Source: Trichomonas vaginalis G3
Taxonomy: Eukaryota; Parabasalia; Trichomonadida; Trichomonadidae
Reading direction: 5' to 3'
NCBI RefSeq assembly: GCF_026262505.1
Contig: NC_067207.1
Location: 5,402,252-5,466,251 of the forward strand
DNA length: 64,000 nucleotides
Shown here one piece after another: positions 31,988 to 41,655 of this stretch. How positions within the stretch are numbered: position 1 is the stretch's first letter; each line of letters begins with the position of its first letter. The position numbers and the translations under genes are program-made. The notes below the pieces were generated by a model that had not been told where the DNA came from, searched no databases, and worked only from the letters and a program-made list of their open reading frames with translations.

Positions 31988-32890
31988 TCAGGTTTTTGTA
32001 ATCCAACTATATCTTAGTGGTTTTTCGATTGTTGTATCCTCATATTTAATCGAATCTTTGCCCCAAATTAGATTATACCATCTAATTATGTTGACAACGA
32101 GTTCTTTCTCTTCAGCCTCTCTGAAAAGACTAAACATGTTACCATTACGTGTCAGAATATATCTGGAATTGATATTTTCGATAATTAAATCTTGAGTTTT
32201 GAGTCTTTCAGAAATCCACATGTTTGATGGCTTATCTTCATCATCAAAATCAAGGTAATTGTAAGGAGTCAACAAATCTCCTTTTGATCCGAAAATTAAC
32301 CAACCAGAGTTATCTGTTGACTCTGTTTCTAATTTCGTACATAATAGTGCTTCCAAACAATCATCGCTGTATATCGGATTTGGCTTTTCGAATACTGGGG
32401 AAATGAAAACAACCGCGATTCCGCGAGCTGGAGTTTTATTTGATGATTTTGACTTGACTTCATTACAACGTGTTCCTATGTAGTTTGAAATCTCGTTTGT
32501 AACTGTAACAATCATTGATACGCCAGCAAAAGGATGATCTCGAGAAGGAAGAATATCTGTTTTGGATTGACCTGTTAGATTCCAATTATGATCAAAAGTA
32601 TTGAAGATTGAGTTGCCTGTAAAAGAAAGCCAACCTTCTGTGACATGTTGTGGGATAACAGCGCCCATATGCAAACAAATCGTGATGAGTGATGATGTAT
32701 AGTGATATACATTGTTTCCTATTAAAGGATAGCCCTTGACATTTGAAAGAGCTTTGGTTATATCTTCAATTGGAATGAAAAATTCAAATGTGCATTTCTC
32801 CATTCGCTCTATTATATTTTCTTGTAGAGGTGATGTTAGTAGTATCGGTCCAATTACATTTTCGATCGTCAAAAAACTTTGATCAAGCAT
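31988..32890 (-). CDS. Unknown 300-residue protein, weakly Rxt3-like
   Basis: A mixed alpha/beta protein without signal or membrane segments. One stretch (NNVYHYTSSLITICLHMGAV, ~60-79) resembles the VYTDDSDLVxxxxHAG pattern of Rxt3-type proteins of histone-deacetylase complexes, where this motif is the core; the following LSFTGNSIFNTFDHNW also fits a beta-rich lectin-like fold. The similarity is by eye only and weak. The start codon lies 39 bases from a MITE that separates it from the divergent NTF2 gene. Confidence 0.6.
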   Translation of the reverse strand: MLDQSFLTIENVIGPILLTSPLQENIIERMEKCTFEFFIPIEDITKALSNVKGYPLIGNNVYHYTSSLITICLHMGAVIPQHVTEGWLSFTGNSIFNTFDHNWNLTGQSKTDILPSRDHPFAGVSMIVTVTNEISNYIGTRCNEVKSKSSNKTPARGIAVVFISPVFEKPNPIYSDDCLEALLCTKLETESTDNSGWLIFGSKGDLLTPYNYLDFDDEDKPSNMWISERLKTQDLIIENINSRYILTRNGNMFSLFREAEEKELVVNIIRWYNLIWGKDSIKYEDTTIEKPLRYSWITKT

Positions 32891-32935
32891 TTAAAAAAAT
32901 TTTTTTTTGTTTTGATGTTACCCTTTATAATTTAA

Positions 32936-33076
32936 GGGTGCCCTATAACGATAATGTAAACATCACAAAATTAACCTTATTAGAACTCGAATGAATGGAT
33001 TATCCAGATTCTAGTTCTCAATATAATAGCCTTAAAAGTGCTTTTCTGAGGGTGGTCTATCGTCTATAGGGCACCC
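32936..33076. mobile_element. 141-bp MITE with TTAA flanks
   Basis: The ends are inverted repeats GGGTGCCCTATAACGAT and its counterpart with one extra base (GGGTGCCCTATAGACGAT on the other strand), each flanked by TTAA (32932-32935 and 33077-33080). TTAA duplications are characteristic of piggyBac-type transposons; an alternative reading is a 5-bp AATTT duplication with ends at AAGGGTG. The interior has no coding capacity. It fills most of the 222-bp space between two divergent start codons. Confidence 0.7.
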
Positions 33077-33112
33077 TTAATTTGTCAGACCCTTTTTAAA
33101 ATTTTTCAAATA

Positions 33113-33509
33113 ATGGCTTCTGAACTTTCTCTGGCAATGGGTTTTGTTTTAATTCTAACAAACAGCGAAGGCAATCACCGAAACTTATTTCGACTTGTTA
33201 ACAAATTCACCAACAGCTGTTGCTCAATTTTATTCAAATGATGCAAATTTATCTTGGAATGGTGAACATATTAAAGGCAAACTTGAAATACATAAATTCT
33301 TCAAAAAGCTTTCAAAGTATGTCTATCAAATTTCAACAGTTGATTCACAAATTATGAAATTAAATTATCATATTTCGATGTTAACGATATCTGGATATAT
33401 GAATAGCCCGTCACAACAAAGTCAACACTTTGTTTCTACGTTTTACATCAAAAGCATCCACACAAATCAGGCTGCTGTCATTTTATCACATGATTTCATG
33501 AGCCATTGA
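33113..33509 (+). CDS. NTF2: Nuclear transport factor 2 (NTF2), with a 25-nt intron
   Basis: Spliced product of 123 residues, the normal NTF2 length. Exon 1 is 33113-33140 and exon 2 is 33166-33509; 28 + 344 = 372 nt, exactly 124 codons. Joined, the start reads MASELSLAMAKAITETYFDL, then LTNSPTAVAQFYSND and LSWNGEHIKG, the NTF2 pattern (ethylphenylalanine-type YFDLL, AQFY, W-x-G). Unspliced, the first frame stops after about 42 codons. NTF2 is a small homodimeric cone fold that carries Ran-GDP into the nucleus through FG nucleoporins. The intron ends TTCTAACAAACAG, close to the Trichomonas 3' signal ACTAACACACAG. Confidence 0.9.
33141..33165 (+). other. Ultrashort 25-nt spliceosomal intron in NTF2
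   Basis: Starts GTTTTG and ends CTAACAAACAG, so the branch-point A in CTAAC and the 3' AG are only a few bases apart, as in known Trichomonas introns. Removal restores the NTF2 frame exactly (phase 1, codon G|CG = Ala). The 5' site differs from the canonical GTATGT. Confidence 0.85.
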
Positions 33510-33662
33510 TATTTTGTTGACTCTTTGTTATTACAATAAATACTATGTTTGTTTAGAGTTATATCTTTATACTTATTTCAGAAAAAAAAGTGTTTATTTT
33601 TATATAAGAAGTTTTTATGACATTTTTAATAGAGTTTAATAAGATAAATGACATTTTTATAC

Positions 33663-34319
33663 TTAGCGAGGAAGTTCAAATTCCTTTCCGTAAATAATTG
33701 CTTTGATATAGTAATAAATGAAATCCGCGTATAAAAGAGTTTGAATAATACCTGTAATCCACATGACGTAAGGAGTTCTGTTACGTCCAGCGTTGATTGT
33801 TTTGTAAATCCAGTTGATTATATAGAATAATCTGTAAAGTCCGAGGAAGAAGATATATTTGTGTGTCATGACATCGACTCTTTGTGTACGCTGAAGTAAG
33901 AATAATTGTGGAAGTATAGCGAAGGCCTCAGTCCAAAGAGAAAACGTCCAAGTGATCTCGATCAAGGAATATTCTCTTGTAGAGAGTGCTGTTGCGAGAA
34001 CACATATCAACAGGATCCAAATGATGCGAAAACTGTCGTGTTTTTTATTGTATGTCTTATTAAATTTAGTAAGCATTAATACAATTGTAAGAAGTGTGCT
34101 TGATATATAGAAAATCTTAAAGATTATGTTGTATATTGGAGGATCGAAGAATTCACTATTAACATAGCGCGTCAAGAAAACAATTAAATAAAGAATATGT
34201 GTTTGAAGCGATATACCTGCACAAGAATGCTTTGAAAACATTTTAGATAACAACAGGATCGTAGATATCAAATGACACATATCTGCTGTGTACCGAAATA
34301 TATTCCATCCGTACCACAT
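33663..34319 (-). CDS. ERD2: ER lumen protein-retaining receptor (KDEL receptor)
   Basis: A 218-residue seven-helix protein. It recognises KDEL-type C-terminal signals in the cis-Golgi and returns escaped ER proteins in COPI vesicles. Family marks include FRYTADMCHLISTILLL, the CAGISLQTHILYLIVFLTRY stretch (typical GISLKTQ-x-L-x-x-x-V-x-x-x-RY), EAFAILPQLFLLQRT (SAFAILPQL-x-x-LQ in homologues) and LGLYRLFYIINWIYK (LG-x-YR-x-LYI-x-NW). Length is normal. The start lies 84 bp from the divergent gene at 34403. Confidence 0.95.
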   Translation of the reverse strand: MWYGWNIFRYTADMCHLISTILLLSKMFSKHSCAGISLQTHILYLIVFLTRYVNSEFFDPPIYNIIFKIFYISSTLLTIVLMLTKFNKTYNKKHDSFRIIWILLICVLATALSTREYSLIEITWTFSLWTEAFAILPQLFLLQRTQRVDVMTHKYIFFLGLYRLFYIINWIYKTINAGRNRTPYVMWITGIIQTLLYADFIYYYIKAIIYGKEFELPR

Positions 34320-34402
34320 GTCAAAATGTCAAAAGTCAATTTGGGGTCAAAAATAATAAAACAAGGGGAAATAAAAAAAGTGCAATTGATGGAAAATTAT
34401 CA

Positions 34403-34846
34403 ATGCAGGAAGAAAAGAAGCCATCCAAACCATTGAACAAGGATAACTTCTTTGGAAAGGTTAATAATGAAATGATTAATAGTTCATTTGATGAAGCACA
34501 ACAAACATTGAGAAGGATTGTCGAAAGTGATCCTAAAAACGCCAAAACTATTATTGCTTCAATCTCTAAAATCATAATCGAACAGGAAATACCAGTTTCG
34601 AATACGCAATATTTAATTCAATCAGAATTAGATGATCAAGATAGAAAAGATATTATAAATAGAGTCAACAAAATATTGGGTGATAATTTTAAGGTGAAAG
34701 AATTTCGAAATTTTGCGATTAAAGCTTCACGAATCATCAATGTACCAATTACTGACCTGGTTTTAAACAAGCCATTTTTACTAGGATGGTTCAAAGATAA
34801 CATCGACACCATCCAAAAAGCTAAAGAGAAAGGCTTATTTGATTAA
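34403..34846 (+). CDS. Small helical protein, unknown
   Basis: A 147-residue protein, almost all alpha-helical by composition, with a lysine-rich start. Helices such as SFDEAQQTLRRIVESD, KTIIASISKIII and IINRVNKILGD recall small helical-bundle adaptor proteins. No family recognised. It shares an 84-bp upstream region with the divergent ERD2 gene. Confidence 0.65.
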   Translation: MQEEKKPSKPLNKDNFFGKVNNEMINSSFDEAQQTLRRIVESDPKNAKTIIASISKIIIEQEIPVSNTQYLIQSELDDQDRKDIINRVNKILGDNFKVKEFRNFAIKASRIINVPITDLVLNKPFLLGWFKDNIDTIQKAKEKGLFD

Positions 34847-34978
34847 ATTAATCGGTATTTTCCTATAAATGTTTAATTTTTCTCTATTTATATCTTATAA
34901 AAAATTTACACACAATATATACATGCTCTTTATAATATAAAATAACAAATTTTCATTTTTTTTGAAATTGAAATAAAA

Positions 34979-35551
34979 TTATAGAACAGATAACCATACA
35001 CGCAATTTATATTTTTCATATTCATTGGGGAACACCTTACAAAGCATTCGTTCTTCAAATAAGATTCTTTTGTGGAAAAATATGTTCAAAAACACGATGA
35101 AAAATAGCACACCAATAATATTTTGTAGATATACCATTATTCCAATGTGAATTAGCATAAATCCACTATAACAAGGGTGTCTAATCAAAGAATAGATACC
35201 ATTTGTAACCAATGAGTTATATGAATACTTTCTGCAGTTGATAGAATGTAAATAGTTTCGTTTTAGTTGCATTATTGCAATAATTCTAACTATTATTCCA
35301 ATGATTATAAGTGAATAACCTGTTAAATCTGTAAAGAACGCGTATTTTGTAAGTAAACTGTCATAATATTTCCATTGTATATGACTGATTAAAAACAATA
35401 CGAAATAAATAGTTATATATTTCTTAGTTAGAAGAATATCAGCTGCAGTTGTTTTAGTTGGATGAAGATATTTATGTATTAAGTATTCAGCTAAATGAAA
35501 CGCAAGTAGAAAGCAAAGCATTGTAATAAACTTCACATGTAAATCATTCAT
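34979..35551 (-). CDS. ICMT: Isoprenylcysteine carboxyl methyltransferase (ICMT / Ste14)
   Basis: A 190-residue multi-pass ER membrane enzyme that methylates the C-terminal prenylcysteine of CaaX proteins such as small GTPases, using S-adenosylmethionine. Start chosen at ATG 35551 (MNDLHVKF). Family marks: FHLAEYLIHK near the N-terminus, LVTNGIYSLIRHPCYSGFML (the VTxGxYxxxRHPxYxG motif binding cofactor) and FHKRILFEERMLCKVFPNEY with EKYKLRV (the RI-x-x-EE-x-x-L-x-x-x-F-x-x-EY-x-x-Y motif). All conserved catalytic-region residues are present. Slightly short compared with human ICMT, as in Ste14-like bacterial and protist forms. Confidence 0.93.
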   Translation of the reverse strand: MNDLHVKFITMLCFLLAFHLAEYLIHKYLHPTKTTAADILLTKKYITIYFVLFLISHIQWKYYDSLLTKYAFFTDLTGYSLIIIGIIVRIIAIMQLKRNYLHSINCRKYSYNSLVTNGIYSLIRHPCYSGFMLIHIGIMVYLQNIIGVLFFIVFLNIFFHKRILFEERMLCKVFPNEYEKYKLRVWLSVL

Positions 35552-35904
35552 TGGCAAAAAAATTATCAAAAAACGATTATTTTAGATTCAAATGCTGTTC
35601 GGCATTAGAATTAAAAATAATCATTAGTATGATAATTGCACTTTTATTGCATTTTTAACAAGATTCACGCCTTTTTAAAAACACAATAAAAGTGTAAATT
35701 TTATTGTCAATTGATCTTATCAAAGTTGTAAATGTTTGTCACTTTTCCGCGAATATTTGCTACATATCATGAATGATTGTATGTTATCTTGTTTACTATA
35801 GTTAATGTGATGGTAACAGTGAAGTATATAACTTCAACCTTATTATTATAAAAAGGAAAAAGAAATGATATATAAACAATAGAATTTTTAATATAAATGA
35901 AAAG
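35552..35904. other. Intergenic gap with a small inverted repeat
   Basis: An 11-bp inverted repeat (CACTTTTATTG at 35639 and CAATAAAAGTG at 35684) could form a hairpin. Nothing else seen. Confidence 0.5.
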
Positions 35905-38082
35905 TTAATTGATCGAATCGATCAATTTATCTAAAGAAAACAGTTCTTCCTGTTGTTGAGCGATAACAACAATAGGTTCGGATCTTTCTCCCCAAAGACA
36001 TTCATCGAGAATTTTCTGAATCATCTGTGGCCTTAAAACAAGGTTTGCGTAATCTTCAGACTGAGCCAAATTGGAAAGACCAGAGTTAGGAATACTCGGA
36101 GATTTGACAATTTTACTTGGCCTTTGAGGGAGGTTTGTAGGTGTGAAAGTTACGTCAGATGATTTGTTTAAGAGAGGGAATCTCTTTGTAAACTGTTCTT
36201 TGAGATCATTAGATAGCTTCCTTTGTTCTGAGTAGTCTGAAGGTCTATCAGAACTTGAGAAACATTGTTTGAAATCGTTTTCAGGGAATAAACTGTGTCT
36301 TATCTTTGTTTTCAAAAGATAATTGCAGAAATTGAACAAAACATCTAACGAACTGTTGCTTCCATCAAAGTAAAGCTCATCAAACTTATGATCCTCGCTT
36401 TGCATAATTATTTCTAATCCTTTCGAGCCAATACTTTGGTTTGTTAGATCCAACGACTTCAGTGACTTTATCTTCATGCAGTAAGTAACAATTTGGTCGC
36501 CCAATACCAAGCTTTCGTCACTTTTACTTGCCTTTAATGATAAATCAGACAAAAGTGACAAATTTGAAAGGGAATCGAAAACTTTTTCGAGGTTATTGGC
36601 AATTAAACAGTCATCTAAACATAATTTCTTAAGTTTTGGAAAACATCCTATGAAATCTGCAAAAAGTGACATTTCCTCTTCATTCAATTTATTTTCTGAG
36701 AAAATTAATGTTTCAACTGAAGGATATTTTGCATTTTTAGACTTTTTGAAGAAGTTTATGAGGTCATCCTCGGAGATCTTCATGGCGCTGAGATCAATAA
36801 GCTTGAAGGTGTCGCTTTCTTCAACTAATTTGAAGAAAGAAACCAAAAAATTCTCTGTAATTCTACAATTAGACAATTTGAAGTCTTTTACGGTAGCTCG
36901 ATTAGCTTGGAGCGCCGCCTCAACATTATTTCCGCTAATATCAAGGTATTTAAGGCCAATTTCGAAGAGTAATAACTTATCTAATAAATACGAACCGTCG
37001 ATGCCCATATTCCTTACTTTTATAGTGTTTAAGCAATGCTTTTCGAGAACCCATGATGTATTGGCAAGTTCAAGTACATTTGTCGATACAAATACTGGAT
37101 TATTAATTCTATCAATAGTTATGTGAGAAAGATTGTGGAAACAGTCATTGAAGAAGATTGTCTGGAAGAATGATATCATGTCTCCTGTAATGCATTGAAT
37201 TATTTCAATTCCGGTAATTTCTGTTTCAAATGCTGGAATATTATCGAAAAACTTGATGAAACTTTGAGTGGTTAAGTTGCAATTGATGAAACTCCAGAAT
37301 TTTGGCTTAAAAGCTCGTTTTGTTGAGAAAATTTTTGTAACCATCGAATCAGCATCTGTGAAATCAATATTTTCTAGTGTAATACGCTTAATAAATCTGT
37401 TTACACTTATTATTTTGATTGCGTCTTTGAAAAAGTCTGCTAATCGTATATTTTTGAGATGAATATGTTCGATATCTTGTTCGTAAGCGAGAGATAAGAT
37501 GAGAGGCTGTGTGGCAGAACAATTGAGGAATTTGTAATCTATAAGAATCGTTTTTGATATTGAATTTTCGATGTATGTTAAAACATGTTGATTTTTTTTC
37601 TCAAAAGTAGGCATAAGATGATAAATACATGAAATAGTACGATCGAAAAATAGTGTATCAAGAGGGAACGGGCGCATTGATACGTTTTCAGGCTGAGTGA
37701 TTGTAGTTATTGACAAATGAAGTGGTAATAAGTCAGTTGGAAAGAGAGATTGCCTGATCATATAGACATTCATGGCAAGCTTGTACGCTTTGTCTGATCT
37801 AATGATTATCTGTTTTGACTTACTTGAAAAAGTTAAGTTGCAATTTGACAAAAAGATCTGAGAAAGGTCATAAAAACTAATGGAATTGCAGAGATTGGAC
37901 TGGAAAGCAAAGCTTTTTTGGTTTACTAAGAAGATTCCTGGTGAACCAATCACTAAAAGCCTTTTTTTCAGCGTATTACTCCGTCCGACTTTCTCAACAT
38001 CTCCAACCCAGTAAATTTTGACTTTATCAATTGCGAAAATCGGAATGACTTGCTCAAGGAACTCGCGTTCCTTGCTTGACAT
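35905..38082 (-). CDS. Leucine-rich repeat protein, CARMIL-like
   Basis: A 725-residue protein. Residues ~15-120 look like a PH-like domain (KIYWVGDVEKVGR, RLLVIGSPGIFLVN). Residues ~175-580 form a ribonuclease-inhibitor-type LRR solenoid with irregular units (LKYLDISGNNVEAAL, KLKKLCLDDCLI, LKSLDLTNQSIGSKG). Residues 600-725 are a Ser/Pro-rich tail (LPQRPSKIVKSPSIPNSG). A PH domain followed by an RI-like LRR and a proline-rich tail is the order in CARMIL proteins, which regulate actin capping protein and bind membranes; the capping-protein-binding motif was not recognised. Trichomonads undergo strong actin-based shape changes, so such a role is plausible. Confidence 0.7.
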   Translation of the reverse strand: MSSKEREFLEQVIPIFAIDKVKIYWVGDVEKVGRSNTLKKRLLVIGSPGIFLVNQKSFAFQSNLCNSISFYDLSQIFLSNCNLTFSSKSKQIIIRSDKAYKLAMNVYMIRQSLFPTDLLPLHLSITTITQPENVSMRPFPLDTLFFDRTISCIYHLMPTFEKKNQHVLTYIENSISKTILIDYKFLNCSATQPLILSLAYEQDIEHIHLKNIRLADFFKDAIKIISVNRFIKRITLENIDFTDADSMVTKIFSTKRAFKPKFWSFINCNLTTQSFIKFFDNIPAFETEITGIEIIQCITGDMISFFQTIFFNDCFHNLSHITIDRINNPVFVSTNVLELANTSWVLEKHCLNTIKVRNMGIDGSYLLDKLLLFEIGLKYLDISGNNVEAALQANRATVKDFKLSNCRITENFLVSFFKLVEESDTFKLIDLSAMKISEDDLINFFKKSKNAKYPSVETLIFSENKLNEEEMSLFADFIGCFPKLKKLCLDDCLIANNLEKVFDSLSNLSLLSDLSLKASKSDESLVLGDQIVTYCMKIKSLKSLDLTNQSIGSKGLEIIMQSEDHKFDELYFDGSNSSLDVLFNFCNYLLKTKIRHSLFPENDFKQCFSSSDRPSDYSEQRKLSNDLKEQFTKRFPLLNKSSDVTFTPTNLPQRPSKIVKSPSIPNSGLSNLAQSEDYANLVLRPQMIQKILDECLWGERSEPIVVIAQQQEELFSLDKLIDSIN

Positions 38083-38196
38083 CCAGATCTATTTTTTTCA
38101 AAGAAATCTGTCAATTTACATGTCAAAAATTGGAAAACGATAAAAAATTTTAATATTTTTATGAGAATTTTATGAGTGATTTTTAACATTTAAACC

Positions 38197-39132
38197 TTGA
38201 CATGGACTTTTATAGAATCAAATTCGACACTAATCATCAATTCTGGACCAACAGTAAAAGGCCCACCAGAATATAATACGACTGCCGTTCATGTTATAGT
38301 TTATGGCGACGTACAAAACGTTGGATTTGAAGCATTCAGTGGATATGCTAAACTTGAAACACTTGAACTTCCTGATTCAATTATTAGCATAGACAATAGT
38401 ATTATTCGAGACGCAAAAATTAAATCTTTTCATATTCCATTTAGTTTGAAAAACATTTCACCAGATGGCTCATTTGATTGGCAATTTACACTTGAGGAGT
38501 TTACAATAGATCCAAATCATCAATATTTTTCAGTTCTTGATGGCGTACTTTATGACAAGAATTTTACGACATTAATGACATATCCTTCGGCGAAAAAATC
38601 ACCAATATATTCTGTCTCGTATGGTGTAACTAGTTTTTTTGGCTACTCTACGAATAATATATGTTTTTTGCAACATTTATTGATTCCTCAAACAGTTACG
38701 CAAGTTTCCAACATAATGTATGCATCACCAACTCCAAATTTACCCTATATTAATATTTCAATATTTCGATACGATAATCAAGCCGATTCAACATTTGAAA
38801 AAGGTGAGTATGCATTTGTTGGCTTTGGCAAACCAATTTACATTAATTATATTCATCAAGAATACTATTCCACTTATTATGAAGTAAATCAATCCTTATA
38901 CATCTTTACAACAAATAGAAATATGTCTATTACATATACTGATACATACTTTTACAATATTTCTAATCTCAGCTCTGTTATTGTAGGAAGAGGAATAAGA
39001 TACCTTTCTCACAGCTGTTTTTCTAATTCAAGCATTCTTTACATATATGACAACAAACTTCGCACACAGTACGTATGCAGATTTCCTTATTATCTTAAAA
39101 ATATTTATCTTTTTCTCGGTTTGTTGGTATAA
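38197..39132 (+). pseudogene. BspA-like leucine-rich repeat fragment lacking a start
   Basis: A 311-codon open frame that begins right after a stop and has no ATG in its first 120 codons. The product begins TWTFIESNSTLIINSG and continues with LRR_5 (TpLRR) repeats such as LETLELPDSIISIDNS and LQHLLIPQTVTQVSN, the pattern of the very large BspA-like family of Trichomonas surface proteins. Members normally begin with a signal peptide just before the first strand; it is missing here, and the C-terminus ends abruptly in a hydrophobic run. Likely a gene fragment or a decayed copy. Confidence 0.65.
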
Positions 39133-40039
39133 ATTCCACATAAACTATATATATACATGTATACACTATAAATAGTCTTAAATTTTTCTATTGAATACAA
39201 ATATGTATATCGATGATAAATGATTTAAAGTACAACGCTGGAAATCCCAAGTACAAGGTATAATTTTAATTATTGGAATGTCGCTATGATTATGATAAAA
39301 GAGCAAATATCCATCTGAATTGAAATGTCACTTTTTGAAAAAGTCTAAATTGAACTTTTTAAAATTCATCATGATTGAATGTTTTCCATGATATTTTATA
39401 GAGTTAAACATAGAGTATTAGATTCTAATACTTTCAATCTTAGCAACCTACTATTCAAATTGTTGATTCAAGATGTACAAAACGAAATTTCTATCATTAT
39501 TCAAAATATGCATGGAATTCAAATTTTAGGTGACAGGCTTGAATAGTTTACATTTTTGAAAAAAAAGTCGTTCTTCACATTGAGGAATTATATTTTAAAT
39601 CTGACAAGCATTATTTATAATATGCGTGCTGTATATGTTTCAATCATTATATATATAAAAAAGTGCAAATCTCAAATAAATTTCTCAAACTTTTCTCTGT
39701 AAGAATAGTAGAATACCCGCTTTTTCAGACATCTCCAGAATTATAATTATAAATCTTTTAAAGTGTGAAATTAGATTCAGATAATATCAATATTTGGGCT
39801 AAATTTGTGAACCCAAAAGTTTTGATTTTTTTTTCTTTTTGACATTTGTTATGTAAAAATTTATCTCAAATGAATCCAGGTGATCAAGTGAGGTAGTTAT
39901 ACAATCTATTATTATCATTATAGAGACAACTTACAGAAAAAGCTTTCAATCAAGTACATAAATTGAGGGAAGTGATTTTTCATTTGAAGGCCCAAATGAA
40001 AAAAAAAAAAATCATGATTTAATTGAAGCACATGGTAAA
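39133..40039. other. Gene-free stretch
   Basis: No supported gene or repeat on either strand. Confidence 0.5.
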
Positions 40040-40410
40040 ATGAGGTTCTTTGGTATCGATATATCAGCAGAAATCGATTGTGAGCTTTTGTTTGCAAAAT
40101 ATAACATAAATTTGGAATCAATTCTTAAATATCTTGATATTGGAAAAACTCATTTGAATATGCACATTTCTAATATTAGCAAAGAACTTTTGGATTCCAA
40201 AAGTTGCACACAAATTCGTCCCGATGCTTTTGCAGTTTTGATAAAATATGTCAACAAAACACATTCTATTTTACAAACACTAATTTGCTTAAAATAATTG
40301 ATATTTTGCATCAATTCTACATTAATCATTCTGATATATTTAATAATGATCCAACAATTAAATCTAAATCGAATCTGCTAACATATTGGTTCTTCAGATC
40401 TTATAAATAA
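40040..40410 (+). pseudogene. Small unknown gene remnant
   Basis: An ATG-initiated frame of 85 codons (MRFFGIDISAEIDCELLF...) is followed, one frame over, by a further open stretch ending in NLLTYWFFRSYK; the two read on naturally near 40265. This suggests a ~120-residue protein with one frameshift. No family recognised. Confidence 0.35.
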
Positions 40411-40461
40411 TAAATTATATTTAGATATTTTTAAATTTATGACGTTGAATAGATATAAGCT

Positions 40462-41580
40462 TCATAACAATGCTTTCATTTCATTACTAATTGCAAAATC
40501 AGAAATGGACTTTTCACGGTAATGAAAACATCCTCGAGATTCAATTATTTGATCCTTATTTGCACCATGGTCTAATAAAAATTTTGCTAATTCGATATCA
40601 TCATTTTCGACTGCATATCTGAAGGGAGTGTATATTTCATGAGTTGTTGATCCATTAGATAAACAAAGAGCTGTATTTACATCAGCTCCTTTTTCAACAA
40701 GAAACTTAGCTAATTCATATTTCTTATTCATTAGAGCTTCGAAAAGAAGGTTAAATGAGTCATAAAAATGCCTAAAAATGAAATCTATTCGATATCCCAA
40801 AGAAATTATGCATTCAAAGAATTTTATTGGGTACTCTTCAACTAAGAGAAAATCATATGCATTGGTAAAGGCATTTTGATAAATTTTGTTGATGATTGCA
40901 AAAATGAAAACTTGGTAATTCATGTTATAAATATGTGTGATTGTTACAATCTCTTCAAATAATTTAAAATCTTCATCTAAAATTTCTTCTACAATATTGT
41001 TTCGATGACAAATTATAGCTGTAAATAAATTTTCGGCTGTGGCGTATTTAACATTGCGTGAAACTATCTTTATTATTTCGTTGTTTCCTCCTTTTATTGC
41101 TGATATCATTGTTTTGTTGTTTATGCTTTTAAAATTGTTAAGAAAATGCTTGAAGCATTTGACAGCTCCATATAATGCTGCTCTATTTATTAGATCTTGA
41201 TTTACCTCAATTTTTCCCTTTTGAATTATTTTTTCAAGATCATCATCCATTAAAATAGAATCAATCTCCCCAAATGATATTGGATGAAAATAAATAAACA
41301 CATTATAATACGTTGATGTTCTTTTGTAAAATTTTGTTGCAATTTCATAAACTAATAACTCGTTCCTTTGTTTCCATTCTAAGATAACGTAAAACATATT
41401 ATTGATGAACTCAAGAGTTATTGTGCCATTTGTGTAAAATTGGACTAGTTGATCAACAATTGTGTCGATATCTTTCTTTCTTATTTGATCATTCCAAACT
41501 AAGTCTATAATCTGTTGATACTGTTTCAGCTCATCAGGAATAACTATCGAATTAAGAGGGTGAATTCGCCTCCAAAACAT
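40462..41580 (-). CDS. Ankyrin-repeat protein with DUF3447-like N-terminus
   Basis: A 372-residue protein from ATG 41580 (MFWRRIHPLN). Residues 1-280 form the helical region of the trichomonad ankyrin family: a short ELKQYQQIIDLVWND start, KGKIEVNQDLINRAALYGAV, then degenerate repeats. The C-terminal 100 residues hold two clear ankyrin repeats (LAKFLVEKGADVNTALCL and ELAKFLLDHGANKDQIIE). Partner unknown. A TCATTTT initiator lies 11 nt upstream of the ATG, which supports this start over the longer frame without ATG. Confidence 0.85.
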   Translation of the reverse strand: MFWRRIHPLNSIVIPDELKQYQQIIDLVWNDQIRKKDIDTIVDQLVQFYTNGTITLEFINNMFYVILEWKQRNELLVYEIATKFYKRTSTYYNVFIYFHPISFGEIDSILMDDDLEKIIQKGKIEVNQDLINRAALYGAVKCFKHFLNNFKSINNKTMISAIKGGNNEIIKIVSRNVKYATAENLFTAIICHRNNIVEEILDEDFKLFEEIVTITHIYNMNYQVFIFAIINKIYQNAFTNAYDFLLVEEYPIKFFECIISLGYRIDFIFRHFYDSFNLLFEALMNKKYELAKFLVEKGADVNTALCLSNGSTTHEIYTPFRYAVENDDIELAKFLLDHGANKDQIIESRGCFHYREKSISDFAISNEMKALL

Positions 41581-41586
41581 TAATCT

Positions 41587-41594
41587 AAAATGAA
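41587..41594 (-). promoter_or_regulatory. Initiator (Inr) of the ankyrin gene
   Basis: The minus strand reads TTCATTTTAG, with TCA(+1)TTTT 11 nt upstream of the ATG. Confidence 0.5.
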
Positions 41595-41655
41595 AAATTT
41601 TATTTATTTTCAAAATTTGAAAGTGAAAGTGTGGTATATTTATAAAAAGTGACAA

